Below are positions 24,777 through 32,437 of a DNA stretch of 64,000 nucleotides, in pieces. Position 1 is the stretch's first letter. Each line of letters starts with the position of its first letter. Made by a program: the position numbers and the translations under genes. The notes beneath the pieces are model-generated. The model did no database searches. It had not been told where the DNA came from and worked only from the letters and a program-made list of their open reading frames with translations. The stretch comes from Armatimonadota bacterium (GTDB taxonomy: Bacteria > Armatimonadota > Fimbriimonadia > Fimbriimonadales > Fimbriimonadaceae). The stretch lies in NCBI GenBank assembly GCA_016789105.1, contig JAEURN010000007.1, positions 124,001-188,000 on the forward strand, in the 5' to 3' direction.

Positions 24777-26585
24777 TTAGGCTTTTTCGGCCTCCCACAG
24801 TTGTTCGAATTCGCTGACCAATCGGTCGATGACGGCAAAACCGCCCTGCCAAAATTGTTCGGATCGGAGATCCACCCCCAGGTGGCCCATCAGCTCGTGG
24901 GGGGTTTCGCTTCCGCCCCGTTCCAAAACGTCCACATACCGGTCGGCGAACGCGGGCCCGCCCAGCTTTGCCTGCTCATAAAGGGCGAGCGTAAGCAGTT
25001 CACCGAACGAATAGGCGTAGACGTAGAACGGCACGGCAAAAAAGTGGCCGACATAAAGCCACCACCGCTTGTGTTGGTCGCCCAACGACACGGCGTCGCC
25101 AAACATGGATTGGATCTCTTCTTGCCAATAGCCTTGGAACTCTTCCGAACTCAACTCGCCGTGTTCGCGACGGTGGTTGTGGCACTTTTGCTCAAAGCGG
25201 AACATGGCGGATTGCCGGTGGACGGAGGCGAAAATGCCTTCGATCTTATCTGCATAAAGAGCCAGCGAATCTCTGGGCGAAGCGGACTTTACCAAATCTT
25301 CGAACACCAGGATTTCGGCAAAGATAGAAGCCAATTCGGCGAGGGGCAAAGTGCCGTGGAAATTGTAAAGGCTTTGCTTGCGGCTCAGGCTGCTGTGAAC
25401 GCCATGCCCGAGTTCGTGGGCCAGGGTGCCGACGTCGGTGAGTTTGCCCAGATACGTCATGAGGATGACGGGGTGGGTGTCTGGCGTGTTGTAGCTACAG
25501 AATGCGCCGCCGGTTTTTCCGGGACGGGGTTCTGCATCTATCCAAGACCGGTCGAAGAATTCCTTGGCCCGACTGTGGATTTCCGGATGGAATTCGGCGA
25601 ATGATTTCAAGACGATCTCTTCGGCTTTGCCCCAAGAAACTTCGGCCCCTGATTCGAAGAGCGGGGCATACCGGTCGATGTGGGTCAGTTCGGGCAACCC
25701 GAGGATCTCTCGCTTGACCCGGTAGTACCGCTCGACGACATCGGCCCGCTCTTTGCAGAGTTTCATCACCAGGTCAACCGTCTCCTTATCCAACTCATTG
25801 GCCAGGTGCCGGCTTTTTTCCGCGTATTCAAACCCTCGTAGTCGGTCATCGAGCTTTTTGTCGGCCAGGATCGTGTTGTAGGTGTAAACGATCACCCGTT
25901 CTAGTTCGGCAAGCCCCTGGCTTAGCGCGTCGGCAGCCGCCTGCCGGATCGCCCGGTTTGGATCACGGAGCTTGTCAATCACTTCTTCTTGGCTGATATC
26001 CAATTGATCCCCAGATTCGGGATCCGTGTAGTGGAACACATGGTTGGAAGTCACCTCGTCGTGCAACCTCTGCCACGCCCGGAGCCCGGTATTGGCCGTC
26101 TCTTCCAAGAGGACTTCTTTCGATTCATCCAGCGTGTATGGTGTGTAGGCACGGACGCGCTGAATGTGGTGCCGGTAATTGGCAAGGTCTGGGCTTTGCA
26201 AAAGCCGCTCCATCCGATCTTCGGGGATCTGTTGGAGTTCGATATCGAAAAAGAGGAGTTTGACGCCGAGCTCAGAAGACTTTTCGGTTTGCGCTTGCAA
26301 GAATGCCCCGATTTTTGGATCCGACGTGTCTCCGGCAAAACGGAGGTGCGCGTAGGTCAACGGCTTGCTGGAGTCATTAGCAATGGATTCCGCCTCCCGG
26401 ATGGCCGCGGCCAGGCCCACCGCGTCCAAGTTTGCGACCTGGCCCCGATAGTTGGAGGCAAAAGCGTCGGCCCTTGCATGGCTTGCCTCCCAGGTTTGGG
26501 CGATCTTGGGGTCGTCGATGCCCGTAAACAGGGCCGAGAGATCCCAGGCGACCCCGGCAGCGGTTGGTGTTGCGGCAGTGCTCAT
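24777..26585 (-). CDS. pepF: Oligoendopeptidase F (M3 family)
   Basis: A 602-residue zinc metallopeptidase. The zinc motif HELGH is at about 390-394 (HELGHGVHSSLSRKQ), with the downstream Glu in ELASIFAEILVFED. The N-terminal half is helical (WDLSALFTGIDDPKI), the usual length for PepF. It degrades oligopeptides in the cytosol; no signal peptide is seen. ATG 26585 (MSTAATP) is chosen over one ten codons upstream. It lies 26 bases after recN on the same strand. Confidence 0.94.
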   Translation of the reverse strand: MSTAATPTAAGVAWDLSALFTGIDDPKIAQTWEASHARADAFASNYRGQVANLDAVGLAAAIREAESIANDSSKPLTYAHLRFAGDTSDPKIGAFLQAQTEKSSELGVKLLFFDIELQQIPEDRMERLLQSPDLANYRHHIQRVRAYTPYTLDESKEVLLEETANTGLRAWQRLHDEVTSNHVFHYTDPESGDQLDISQEEVIDKLRDPNRAIRQAAADALSQGLAELERVIVYTYNTILADKKLDDRLRGFEYAEKSRHLANELDKETVDLVMKLCKERADVVERYYRVKREILGLPELTHIDRYAPLFESGAEVSWGKAEEIVLKSFAEFHPEIHSRAKEFFDRSWIDAEPRPGKTGGAFCSYNTPDTHPVILMTYLGKLTDVGTLAHELGHGVHSSLSRKQSLYNFHGTLPLAELASIFAEILVFEDLVKSASPRDSLALYADKIEGIFASVHRQSAMFRFEQKCHNHRREHGELSSEEFQGYWQEEIQSMFGDAVSLGDQHKRWWLYVGHFFAVPFYVYAYSFGELLTLALYEQAKLGGPAFADRYVDVLERGGSETPHELMGHLGVDLRSEQFWQGGFAVIDRLVSEFEQLWEAEKA

Positions 26586-26611
26586 GCGTTTCCTTATACC
26601 AATCTTTCGGC

Positions 26612-28309
26612 TCATCCCGTCAGCACCAGGTTCTGGCTCGGAGGTCGGGCCGCCTCGATTAGCTCACGGGCGTTGGCCAGGGATCGCTCGCCCACCTTTT
26701 CACCCGCTAAAAGCCGGGCAATGGCGGCAGGCTTGGCATCATCGCCGAGGACTGCCAGGGAGGATTGGGTCCCGAGCTTCCCGCTGGTCTTTACGATTTC
26801 AACCAGCGAATCGGCGGCCGCGGCAACCTGTGGGAGGTGGGTGACCACGACAACTTGGTTGCTTTGGGCCAATTCCCTGAGCTTCCGGGCCATGGCAGCC
26901 GCAGCACGGCCCGAAAGGCCGGCATCGATTTCGTCGAATACCAAGGTTTGGCCACCAGCTGCACCGCTTCCCGCTGCCTTGACGGCAAGCATGACCCGGC
27001 TCAGTTCCCCGCCAGACGCAACCTTGTTCAAGGGAAGCTTCGGCTCACCCGGGTTAGCAGAGAACTGGAATTCCGCCATATCCTGGCCGCTGGCCGTGAT
27101 TTCGCAACGGTCAAGGCTGACCGCGAACTCGGCCGAAGGCATTGCCAACTCACGGATGTGCCCTTGTACTCGGATCGAAAACGCCGACGCATGTTGCTTC
27201 CGGACCAATGTCAGGGAATCGGCAAGCGACTGCAGGTCATCCTCCTCCCGAGAGAGTTCTGCCTGGAGGGATTCTAGATCGGTGGAATCTTCGAGGAGGG
27301 CGCGTAATTCGGCTTGAACTTGGTCAAAATAGGCGACCACGTCCTCGTCAGTTTCCCCGTACTTGCGGCGAAGACGGTTGAGGTTGTCGAGCCGGGAGGC
27401 GGCCGATTCCACGGCCTCCGGGTCACACTCCAGTGAGTCGATATACCGCCGGATCATTCCGGTGGCTTCCAAAACGGCGGCACTTGCCGTTTCTACCAAC
27501 TCCAATATCGGCATCAAACCGGGGTCGAACTCCGAAGAAGCCGAGATGTCGCGCACGGCCCCGGATAGCCGCTCGGCCGCCGAGCCCTCACACCCGTCCA
27601 GCGACTCGAGAAGAACCGAAAAGGTATCGCCGAGCCTTTGCGCATGTTGCAACTTGGAGAGCATCGCCTTGAGTTCCCCCGTCTCACCGTGCCGGATCCC
27701 CGCTTCGGCAATCTCGGCCACTTGGAACTGGAGCAAGTCGATCCGTTGGGCGCGCTCGCGGTCTGTCCTCACCAGCTTTTGGAGCCGGTTGCGGATGTCC
27801 TCGACCACCCTCAACTGGATTTCAAACCGGGCGCGCAGATCGGTTGCTGGCCCGCCGATCCATTCGTCCAGCAAAGCCAGCTGGGAGGCCGGATCGCTCA
27901 GGACACGGGTCTCGCCTTGGATGTGCAGGCCGGCTAGGGTCGGCCCGAGCGTGCGGAGCATGCCGACCGTTACCGGCCGGCCATTCACCCGGACATTCGA
28001 ACGCCCCCCGCACAACACCTCTCGGCGGACAACGACCTCCCCATCCTCGACCGGGATGCCGAGTTGCGCACAAACGTCCAAGGCGGCGGCATTGCCTGAT
28101 ATGTCAACGGCAAGGTTCACGGCTGCCATGGATTCCCCTTGACGAACCAAGCAGGAATCGGCTCGTCCGCCCAAGGCCAATTCCAAACTGTCGATCAAAA
28201 GCGATTTCCCGGCCCCGGTCTCGCCGGCGATCGCCGTAAACCCGGGGCCAAGGGTGAGCTCGGAAAACGAGATCAGGGCAAGGTTTTCGACGGTGAGGGA
28301 TCGGATCAT
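26612..28309 (-). CDS. recN: DNA repair protein RecN
   Basis: A 565-residue SMC-like ATPase of double-strand break repair. It has Walker A GETGAGKS at 29-36 and long coiled-coil arms in the middle. The C-terminal head carries ASGGELSRVMLAVK and Walker B TLVFDEIDAGLSG. The N-terminal MIRSLTVENLALI is typical. The promoter carries TTGACA and TACTAT, with a perfect 9-bp-arm palindrome over the -10, suggesting tight repression, as expected for an SOS-type gene. pepF follows after 26 bases. Confidence 0.96.
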   Translation of the reverse strand: MIRSLTVENLALISFSELTLGPGFTAIAGETGAGKSLLIDSLELALGGRADSCLVRQGESMAAVNLAVDISGNAAALDVCAQLGIPVEDGEVVVRREVLCGGRSNVRVNGRPVTVGMLRTLGPTLAGLHIQGETRVLSDPASQLALLDEWIGGPATDLRARFEIQLRVVEDIRNRLQKLVRTDRERAQRIDLLQFQVAEIAEAGIRHGETGELKAMLSKLQHAQRLGDTFSVLLESLDGCEGSAAERLSGAVRDISASSEFDPGLMPILELVETASAAVLEATGMIRRYIDSLECDPEAVESAASRLDNLNRLRRKYGETDEDVVAYFDQVQAELRALLEDSTDLESLQAELSREEDDLQSLADSLTLVRKQHASAFSIRVQGHIRELAMPSAEFAVSLDRCEITASGQDMAEFQFSANPGEPKLPLNKVASGGELSRVMLAVKAAGSGAAGGQTLVFDEIDAGLSGRAAAAMARKLRELAQSNQVVVVTHLPQVAAAADSLVEIVKTSGKLGTQSSLAVLGDDAKPAAIARLLAGEKVGERSLANARELIEAARPPSQNLVLTG

Positions 28310-28331
28310 GAGATACTTGACTGCTCCAAAT

Positions 28332-28350
28332 GTCTACTATAATAGTAGAC
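28332..28350. promoter_or_regulatory. Operator-like palindrome in the recN promoter
   Basis: GTCTACTAT-A-ATAGTAGAC: two perfect 9-bp arms around one base, 19 bp in all. It covers the recN -10. On the plus strand it also contains TATAAT (28338-28343) pointing towards hslU. The arms resemble no common E. coli or Gram-positive LexA box, but a repressor site is the simplest reading. Confidence 0.7.
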
Positions 28351-28371
28351 TGAATTTTTGAACAATGTCAA
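28342..28371 (-). promoter_or_regulatory. recN promoter
   Basis: On the minus strand TTGACA (28366-28371) and TACTAT (28342-28347) are 18 bases apart, about 35 bases before the recN start codon. The -10 lies inside the palindrome. Confidence 0.65.
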
Positions 28372-28435
28372 GCCCCACGCCAAAATCCCACCGGGCCGCA
28401 ACCTGTCTGGCAGGCCAAGGTACAACCGGGGAGGC

Positions 28436-29821
28436 ATGGCCCTCCCGATCGAAGAACTCACCCCCAGGCAGATCGTCAAAAAGCTGGACGAATACATCGT
28501 TGGGCAAGACGAGGCAAAGCGGGCCGTCGCCGTCGCCTTGCGCAACCGGTTCCGGCGCCAGCAGTTACCCGAGGATCAGCGCGCCGACATCATGCCCAAA
28601 AACATCCTGATGATCGGGCCCACCGGGGTTGGGAAAACAGAAATCGCCCGGCGGCTCGCCCAGTTGGCCCGGGCCCCGTTTGTCAAAGTCGAAGCGACGA
28701 AGTTCACCGAAGTCGGCTATGTCGGACGGGATGTTGAATCCATGGTGCGCGACCTGGCCGCCAATGCCGTCCGTTTGGTGGAATCAGAAATGGTGCAGGC
28801 CGTCCAGGCACCAGCGCGGGAAGCCGCTCTTGACCAAATGGTCAACCTCTTGGACGACCGCCCAGTGCCGTTCCAGACCGGGGTTTGGTTCTCGCACGAA
28901 CAACCGGAGCCTATTGAGGATGCCGAACCGCCCGAAGAAAGGGAAGCCCGGCTCGCCAAGCTCCGGCAGGACATCATCGACGGGGTTTATGACGACCGAG
29001 TCGTCGAAGTGGAATTCGAAGAAGCCCAAGGGAGCCAATTCCTGCAGGTCTTCACCCCTCAGGGCATGGAAGAGATGGGGATCGATATGAACCAGCTCAT
29101 GGGTCGGGGAGGGCCTAAAACCGCCTATCGAAAAGCCAAGGTGAAGGATGCCCTGGAAGTGCTGACCCAAAACGAAGCCAAACGGCGGATCGATACCGGT
29201 TCGATTGCCATGGAAGCCGTCGAAAGGGCCGAACAGACCGGCATTATCTTCATCGACGAAATTGACAAGGTCGCCATGCCGACAGGCGGCCAAGGCCCCG
29301 ATGTGAGCCGCGAAGGTGTCCAGCGCGACCTGCTCCCCATCGTCGAAGGATCGGTGGTCGCCACAAAGTTCGGGCCGGTCAAGACCGACCACATCCTGTT
29401 CATTGCCGCCGGGGCATTCCACGTCAGCAAACCCGGCGACCTGATCCCCGAACTCCAGGGCCGGTTGCCGATCCGGGTTCGGTTGGAAGCACTGGAGGAA
29501 AAGGATTTCGTGCGCATTTTGCGCGAACCCAAAAACGCCCTCACCAAGCAGTACACCCAGCTGCTGGGGGTGGACGGGGTCAAAGTCGAGTTCACCGACG
29601 ATGCCCTTACTGAACTCGCCCATTTCGCGACCGAGGTCAACGCCAAAGCCGGCAACATCGGTGCCCGACGGTTGCACACCTTGTTGGAACGGTTGCTGGA
29701 GGATTACCTTTATGATGCTCCGGATGTGGCCCCGCCCGTCCTGCGGGTGGATGCGGCGTTTGTCAAAGAACAGCTTTCGCCGGTTGTCCAAGATTTGGCC
29801 CGGACGCAAGAGTTGATCTGA
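28436..29821 (+). CDS. hslU: ATP-dependent protease ATPase subunit HslU
   Basis: A 461-residue AAA+ unfoldase. It starts LPIEELTPRQIVKKLDEYIVG, has Walker A GPTGVGKT at 61-68 and Walker B IIFIDEIDKV, and includes the I-domain (residues about 110-245) specific to HslU. The C-terminus ends LARTQELI, close to the usual tail that inserts into HslV. HslU unfolds substrates for the HslV peptidase. hslV, usually just upstream, is not adjacent; recN lies there divergently. ATG 28436 has GGGGAGG just upstream. Confidence 0.96.
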   Translation: MALPIEELTPRQIVKKLDEYIVGQDEAKRAVAVALRNRFRRQQLPEDQRADIMPKNILMIGPTGVGKTEIARRLAQLARAPFVKVEATKFTEVGYVGRDVESMVRDLAANAVRLVESEMVQAVQAPAREAALDQMVNLLDDRPVPFQTGVWFSHEQPEPIEDAEPPEEREARLAKLRQDIIDGVYDDRVVEVEFEEAQGSQFLQVFTPQGMEEMGIDMNQLMGRGGPKTAYRKAKVKDALEVLTQNEAKRRIDTGSIAMEAVERAEQTGIIFIDEIDKVAMPTGGQGPDVSREGVQRDLLPIVEGSVVATKFGPVKTDHILFIAAGAFHVSKPGDLIPELQGRLPIRVRLEALEEKDFVRILREPKNALTKQYTQLLGVDGVKVEFTDDALTELAHFATEVNAKAGNIGARRLHTLLERLLEDYLYDAPDVAPPVLRVDAAFVKEQLSPVVQDLARTQELI

Positions 29822-29871
29822 CCTGAAGAGTTTTTTTTGGCGGCCCGGTTGGATCCTAGTATCCTTGACAG

Positions 29872-30732
29872 ATGGGCCGCCATCGTGACGCCTTTACATT
29901 GATCGAACTGCTCGTGGTGATCGCGGTCATCGCGATTTTGGCGGCAATCCTATTCCCGGTGTTCGCCCAGGCCAAGACCTCGGCCAAGGCAACGGCAACC
30001 CTCAGCAACGCCAAGCAACTGGGGACGGCCATGGCGCTCTACAGCACCGATTACGACGATTTGGCGGTGTTGGTTGGGCGGGAAGAACCGACAGCCCCGG
30101 TCAACTACGGGACAGTCCCGACCATCACCTGGGCGGGCCTGATTTTGCCTTATGTGAAATCGGCGGTGATGTTCCAGGATCCTATGGTGCGGGCCGAATC
30201 GCCGATCTCCGGTGTGAGTGCCGAGCAAACATGGCTGTACCACACCCAGTTTGGCTATGCATTCACCATCCATTCGCCCTGGCAGGGGAGCTTGGGCACG
30301 GCGGCGGCCAACCCGATTTCGCAAACCCAATTGGCCTCACCATCGGAAACGATCCTGTTGGCGGCAAAAAAGGGCCGGTCTGGCAATCCGGATTATTTGT
30401 ATCTCAACACGCCGATTTGGGGGGCGAACCTCATCAACCCGCCCTATTGCCAAAGCGTCCTGACCGGGACGAACCCCAGTTCCTATTGCGCGCCCAATGC
30501 CCGTTGGGGAACCGGCTCGCCGACCTATGCGGGGCAACCTTTTGAGGAAGGCGGGATGACTGGCGGCATCGCCGTCCGCAAAGCGGGAAAATCGTGCGCT
30601 GTTTGGGCGGATAGCCATGCCGCGTGGAAGTCTCCCGACCAACTGGCCGCCGGGACAAATTGGCGGAGGGACATCCCCTTCAGCCAAATCGTGATCACCG
30701 ATATCACCAAATACCAGTGGGATATGGATTAA
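29872..30732 (+). CDS. Type II pseudopilin-like protein (prepilin cleavage motif)
   Basis: A 286-residue protein. A short leader precedes the prepilin motif [20 protein letters not shown], whose Glu at +5 is kept, followed by the [10 protein letters not shown] and TDYDD signature common in Armatimonadota and Planctomycetota proteins. A prepilin peptidase should cleave before Phe. The C-terminal globular part includes AVWADSHAAWKS, like the H-x9-DG region of these families. Probably a surface or secretion-associated pseudopilin; role unknown. TAGTAT lies 9 bases before the start. Confidence 0.85.
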   Translation: MGRHRDAFTLIELLVVIAVIAILAAILFPVFAQAKTSAKATATLSNAKQLGTAMALYSTDYDDLAVLVGREEPTAPVNYGTVPTITWAGLILPYVKSAVMFQDPMVRAESPISGVSAEQTWLYHTQFGYAFTIHSPWQGSLGTAAANPISQTQLASPSETILLAAKKGRSGNPDYLYLNTPIWGANLINPPYCQSVLTGTNPSSYCAPNARWGTGSPTYAGQPFEEGGMTGGIAVRKAGKSCAVWADSHAAWKSPDQLAAGTNWRRDIPFSQIVITDITKYQWDMD

Positions 30733-30739
30733 TTCCGGC

Positions 30740-31312
30740 TCACCGGCCAGGAATGCGCCACGAGTTGGAGCTGATCTCAAGTTCCAAATCGGATCGGGTG
30801 ACTTTCTTTGCGCTCGAGTCGGCTGCCGCACAGACCGCCGACGGGTCGATCTGGTCGGAAAACTTGTAAAGCATCAACGTTCCTTGGGGATCGGCAATGT
30901 CATAGGCGACAGTCCCGGCAAGATTCGGGTTGCTTTGGGTGGGTGTGTCGAATGTGTAGTAGAGATCCCGATTTTTCAAGTACGGCTCAAGGCTGGTGTA
31001 AAGCGCGTCGTCTTGACCCATCTCCATCGGGAACTTGTCGTCATAGTCAGCTTGGTAAATGACCACAGCCGTGGCACACTGCTTCATGTTGGACAGCGCA
31101 TAAGTCTGACGGGCCGCGATCTTGGATTGGGCGAGGACAGGGAAGAGAATGGCGGCCAGGATGGGGACGACCACACAAAGCCCCACAACCGCCAAGATGC
31201 CGACAACGACCCACACCGAATTGGATGACTTCTTGGGTTGTGGTTGATAGGGATATTGCGGGCCCGGTGGCGGCGGTCCATCGAACCGGGGCGGGGGAGG
31301 GATATGGCTCAT
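30740..31312 (-). CDS. Pilin-like membrane protein lacking the prepilin leader
   Basis: A 190-residue protein. An N-terminal Pro-rich region (SHIPPPPRFDGPPPPGPQY) comes before one membrane helix, [30 protein letters not shown], whose end copies the [10 protein letters not shown] signature of the neighbouring pseudopilin, followed by NMKQCATAVVIYQADYDDKFP. The FTLIELL cleavage motif is missing, so it is probably anchored by an uncleaved helix. It converges on the true pseudopilin gene with 7 bases between. ATG 31312 (MSHIPPP) is chosen. Confidence 0.72.
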   Translation of the reverse strand: MSHIPPPPRFDGPPPPGPQYPYQPQPKKSSNSVWVVVGILAVVGLCVVVPILAAILFPVLAQSKIAARQTYALSNMKQCATAVVIYQADYDDKFPMEMGQDDALYTSLEPYLKNRDLYYTFDTPTQSNPNLAGTVAYDIADPQGTLMLYKFSDQIDPSAVCAAADSSAKKVTRSDLELEISSNSWRIPGR

Positions 31313-31528
31313 AGCAGTAACTTCTGGATGATATCTTCTTTGCCGGCAAGAATTCTTCAAATCCGAAACTGAGTTAAAGAGAATCAAACGTATGCCTAGT
31401 ATTTCTTACAGGTTACATCTGCCTTGAACAAACGTTAACGTGCCATTAGCACCCCCTTAACACCAAAGTCGAAACATCTCCTCTGGATAGCGGGATTCCG
31501 CTGATTTTCAATCCAAGAGGAAAAACCA

Positions 31529-32353
31529 ATGAAAAAAATCATGACTGGAGGGTTGTTCGTGCTCGCTGCAGTTTCGCAAGCCGGAACGATGACCTGGAAC
31601 TTCGACGATAACCTGGCTTCGATGGAAGACGGTTCTTTGCTGGGTCAAAATGGATCCGCCGCATCTGGAGCCTATGAGTTTGTTGATGACATGATCAACG
31701 GACAAACGGCACGTGTTCTAAAACTGACACGCAACCAAGTTGACAACGCCGCCAATCCTTGGCTCAACATGTCCAATCCGTTCGCTCCTAACGGTGGTGG
31801 AACGATGCTCAACCAGTATTCGATTGTGATGGATGTGAAGGTGAGCTCTGACGGTGACCGATACAATTCGTTCATGCAAACCGACCTCACCAACACGAGC
31901 GACGGCGATGCGTTTTGGGATAGTTCCACCTCCGTTGACCGTGGCGGCATTGGAATTTCGGGCGACTATAGCGACGCTGGAAATCCACTTCGCTTTTCAG
32001 GCGATGTTTGGCACCGCGTAGTTCTTACCATGGATCTGACTCAGCCGGCCGGCAATAGCTCGGGTTGGCAAGCCTTTGTTGATGGTGCTTTGCAAAATGT
32101 TGTCCAGTCTCCCAGCGGATATGGCGTTGACGGGCGATATGCAATCGGCTCGGCCCTTTTGCTTTTTGCCGATGACGACAACGAGATGAAGAATATGAAC
32201 TTCATTAACAACCTCCAGTTTGTCGACCGCGCGCTTTCTGCCAATGAAGTCGCCGATCTTGGTGGTCCAACTGCTGGCGCGGTTCCCGAGCCGGCCTCCA
32301 TGGGCCTGCTCGCGCTGGGGGCTGCCGCTTTGCTTCGCCGCCGCAAGGCCTGA
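31529..32353 (+). CDS. PEP-CTERM LamG-like exported protein
   Basis: A 274-residue protein with a signal peptide (KKIMTGGLFVLAAVSQAG), then a body with LamG/concanavalin-like features (MTWNFDDNLASMEDGS, YSIVMDVKVSS, WHRVVLTMD, FVDRALSANEVADLGG), and a PEP-CTERM tail VPEPASMGLLALGAAALLRRRKA. LamG-like domains usually bind sugars or proteins at the surface. A good Shine-Dalgarno sequence (AAGAGG) precedes the start. A GC-rich hairpin follows the stop. Confidence 0.88.
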   Translation: MKKIMTGGLFVLAAVSQAGTMTWNFDDNLASMEDGSLLGQNGSAASGAYEFVDDMINGQTARVLKLTRNQVDNAANPWLNMSNPFAPNGGGTMLNQYSIVMDVKVSSDGDRYNSFMQTDLTNTSDGDAFWDSSTSVDRGGIGISGDYSDAGNPLRFSGDVWHRVVLTMDLTQPAGNSSGWQAFVDGALQNVVQSPSGYGVDGRYAIGSALLLFADDDNEMKNMNFINNLQFVDRALSANEVADLGGPTAGAVPEPASMGLLALGAAALLRRRKA

Positions 32354-32362
32354 ACTATTCCC

Positions 32363-32387
32363 GGCCCCCGTCACCGTGACGGGGGCC
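32363..32387. terminator. GC-rich hairpin after the PEP-CTERM gene
   Basis: GGCCCCCGTCAC-C-GTGACGGGGGCC, perfect 12-bp arms around one base. It starts 9 bases after the stop. Only a short T-run follows (GCCTTACG). Confidence 0.7.
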
Positions 32388-32437
32388 GCCTTACGTCCAA
32401 GGACAGCCTGAGCGGGATAGGTACTCTCCTGGCCGGT

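Noticed and set aside
28784-29809. 341-codon open frame antisense to hslU
   Set aside because: Shadow of a conserved AAA+ gene; no recognisable motif.
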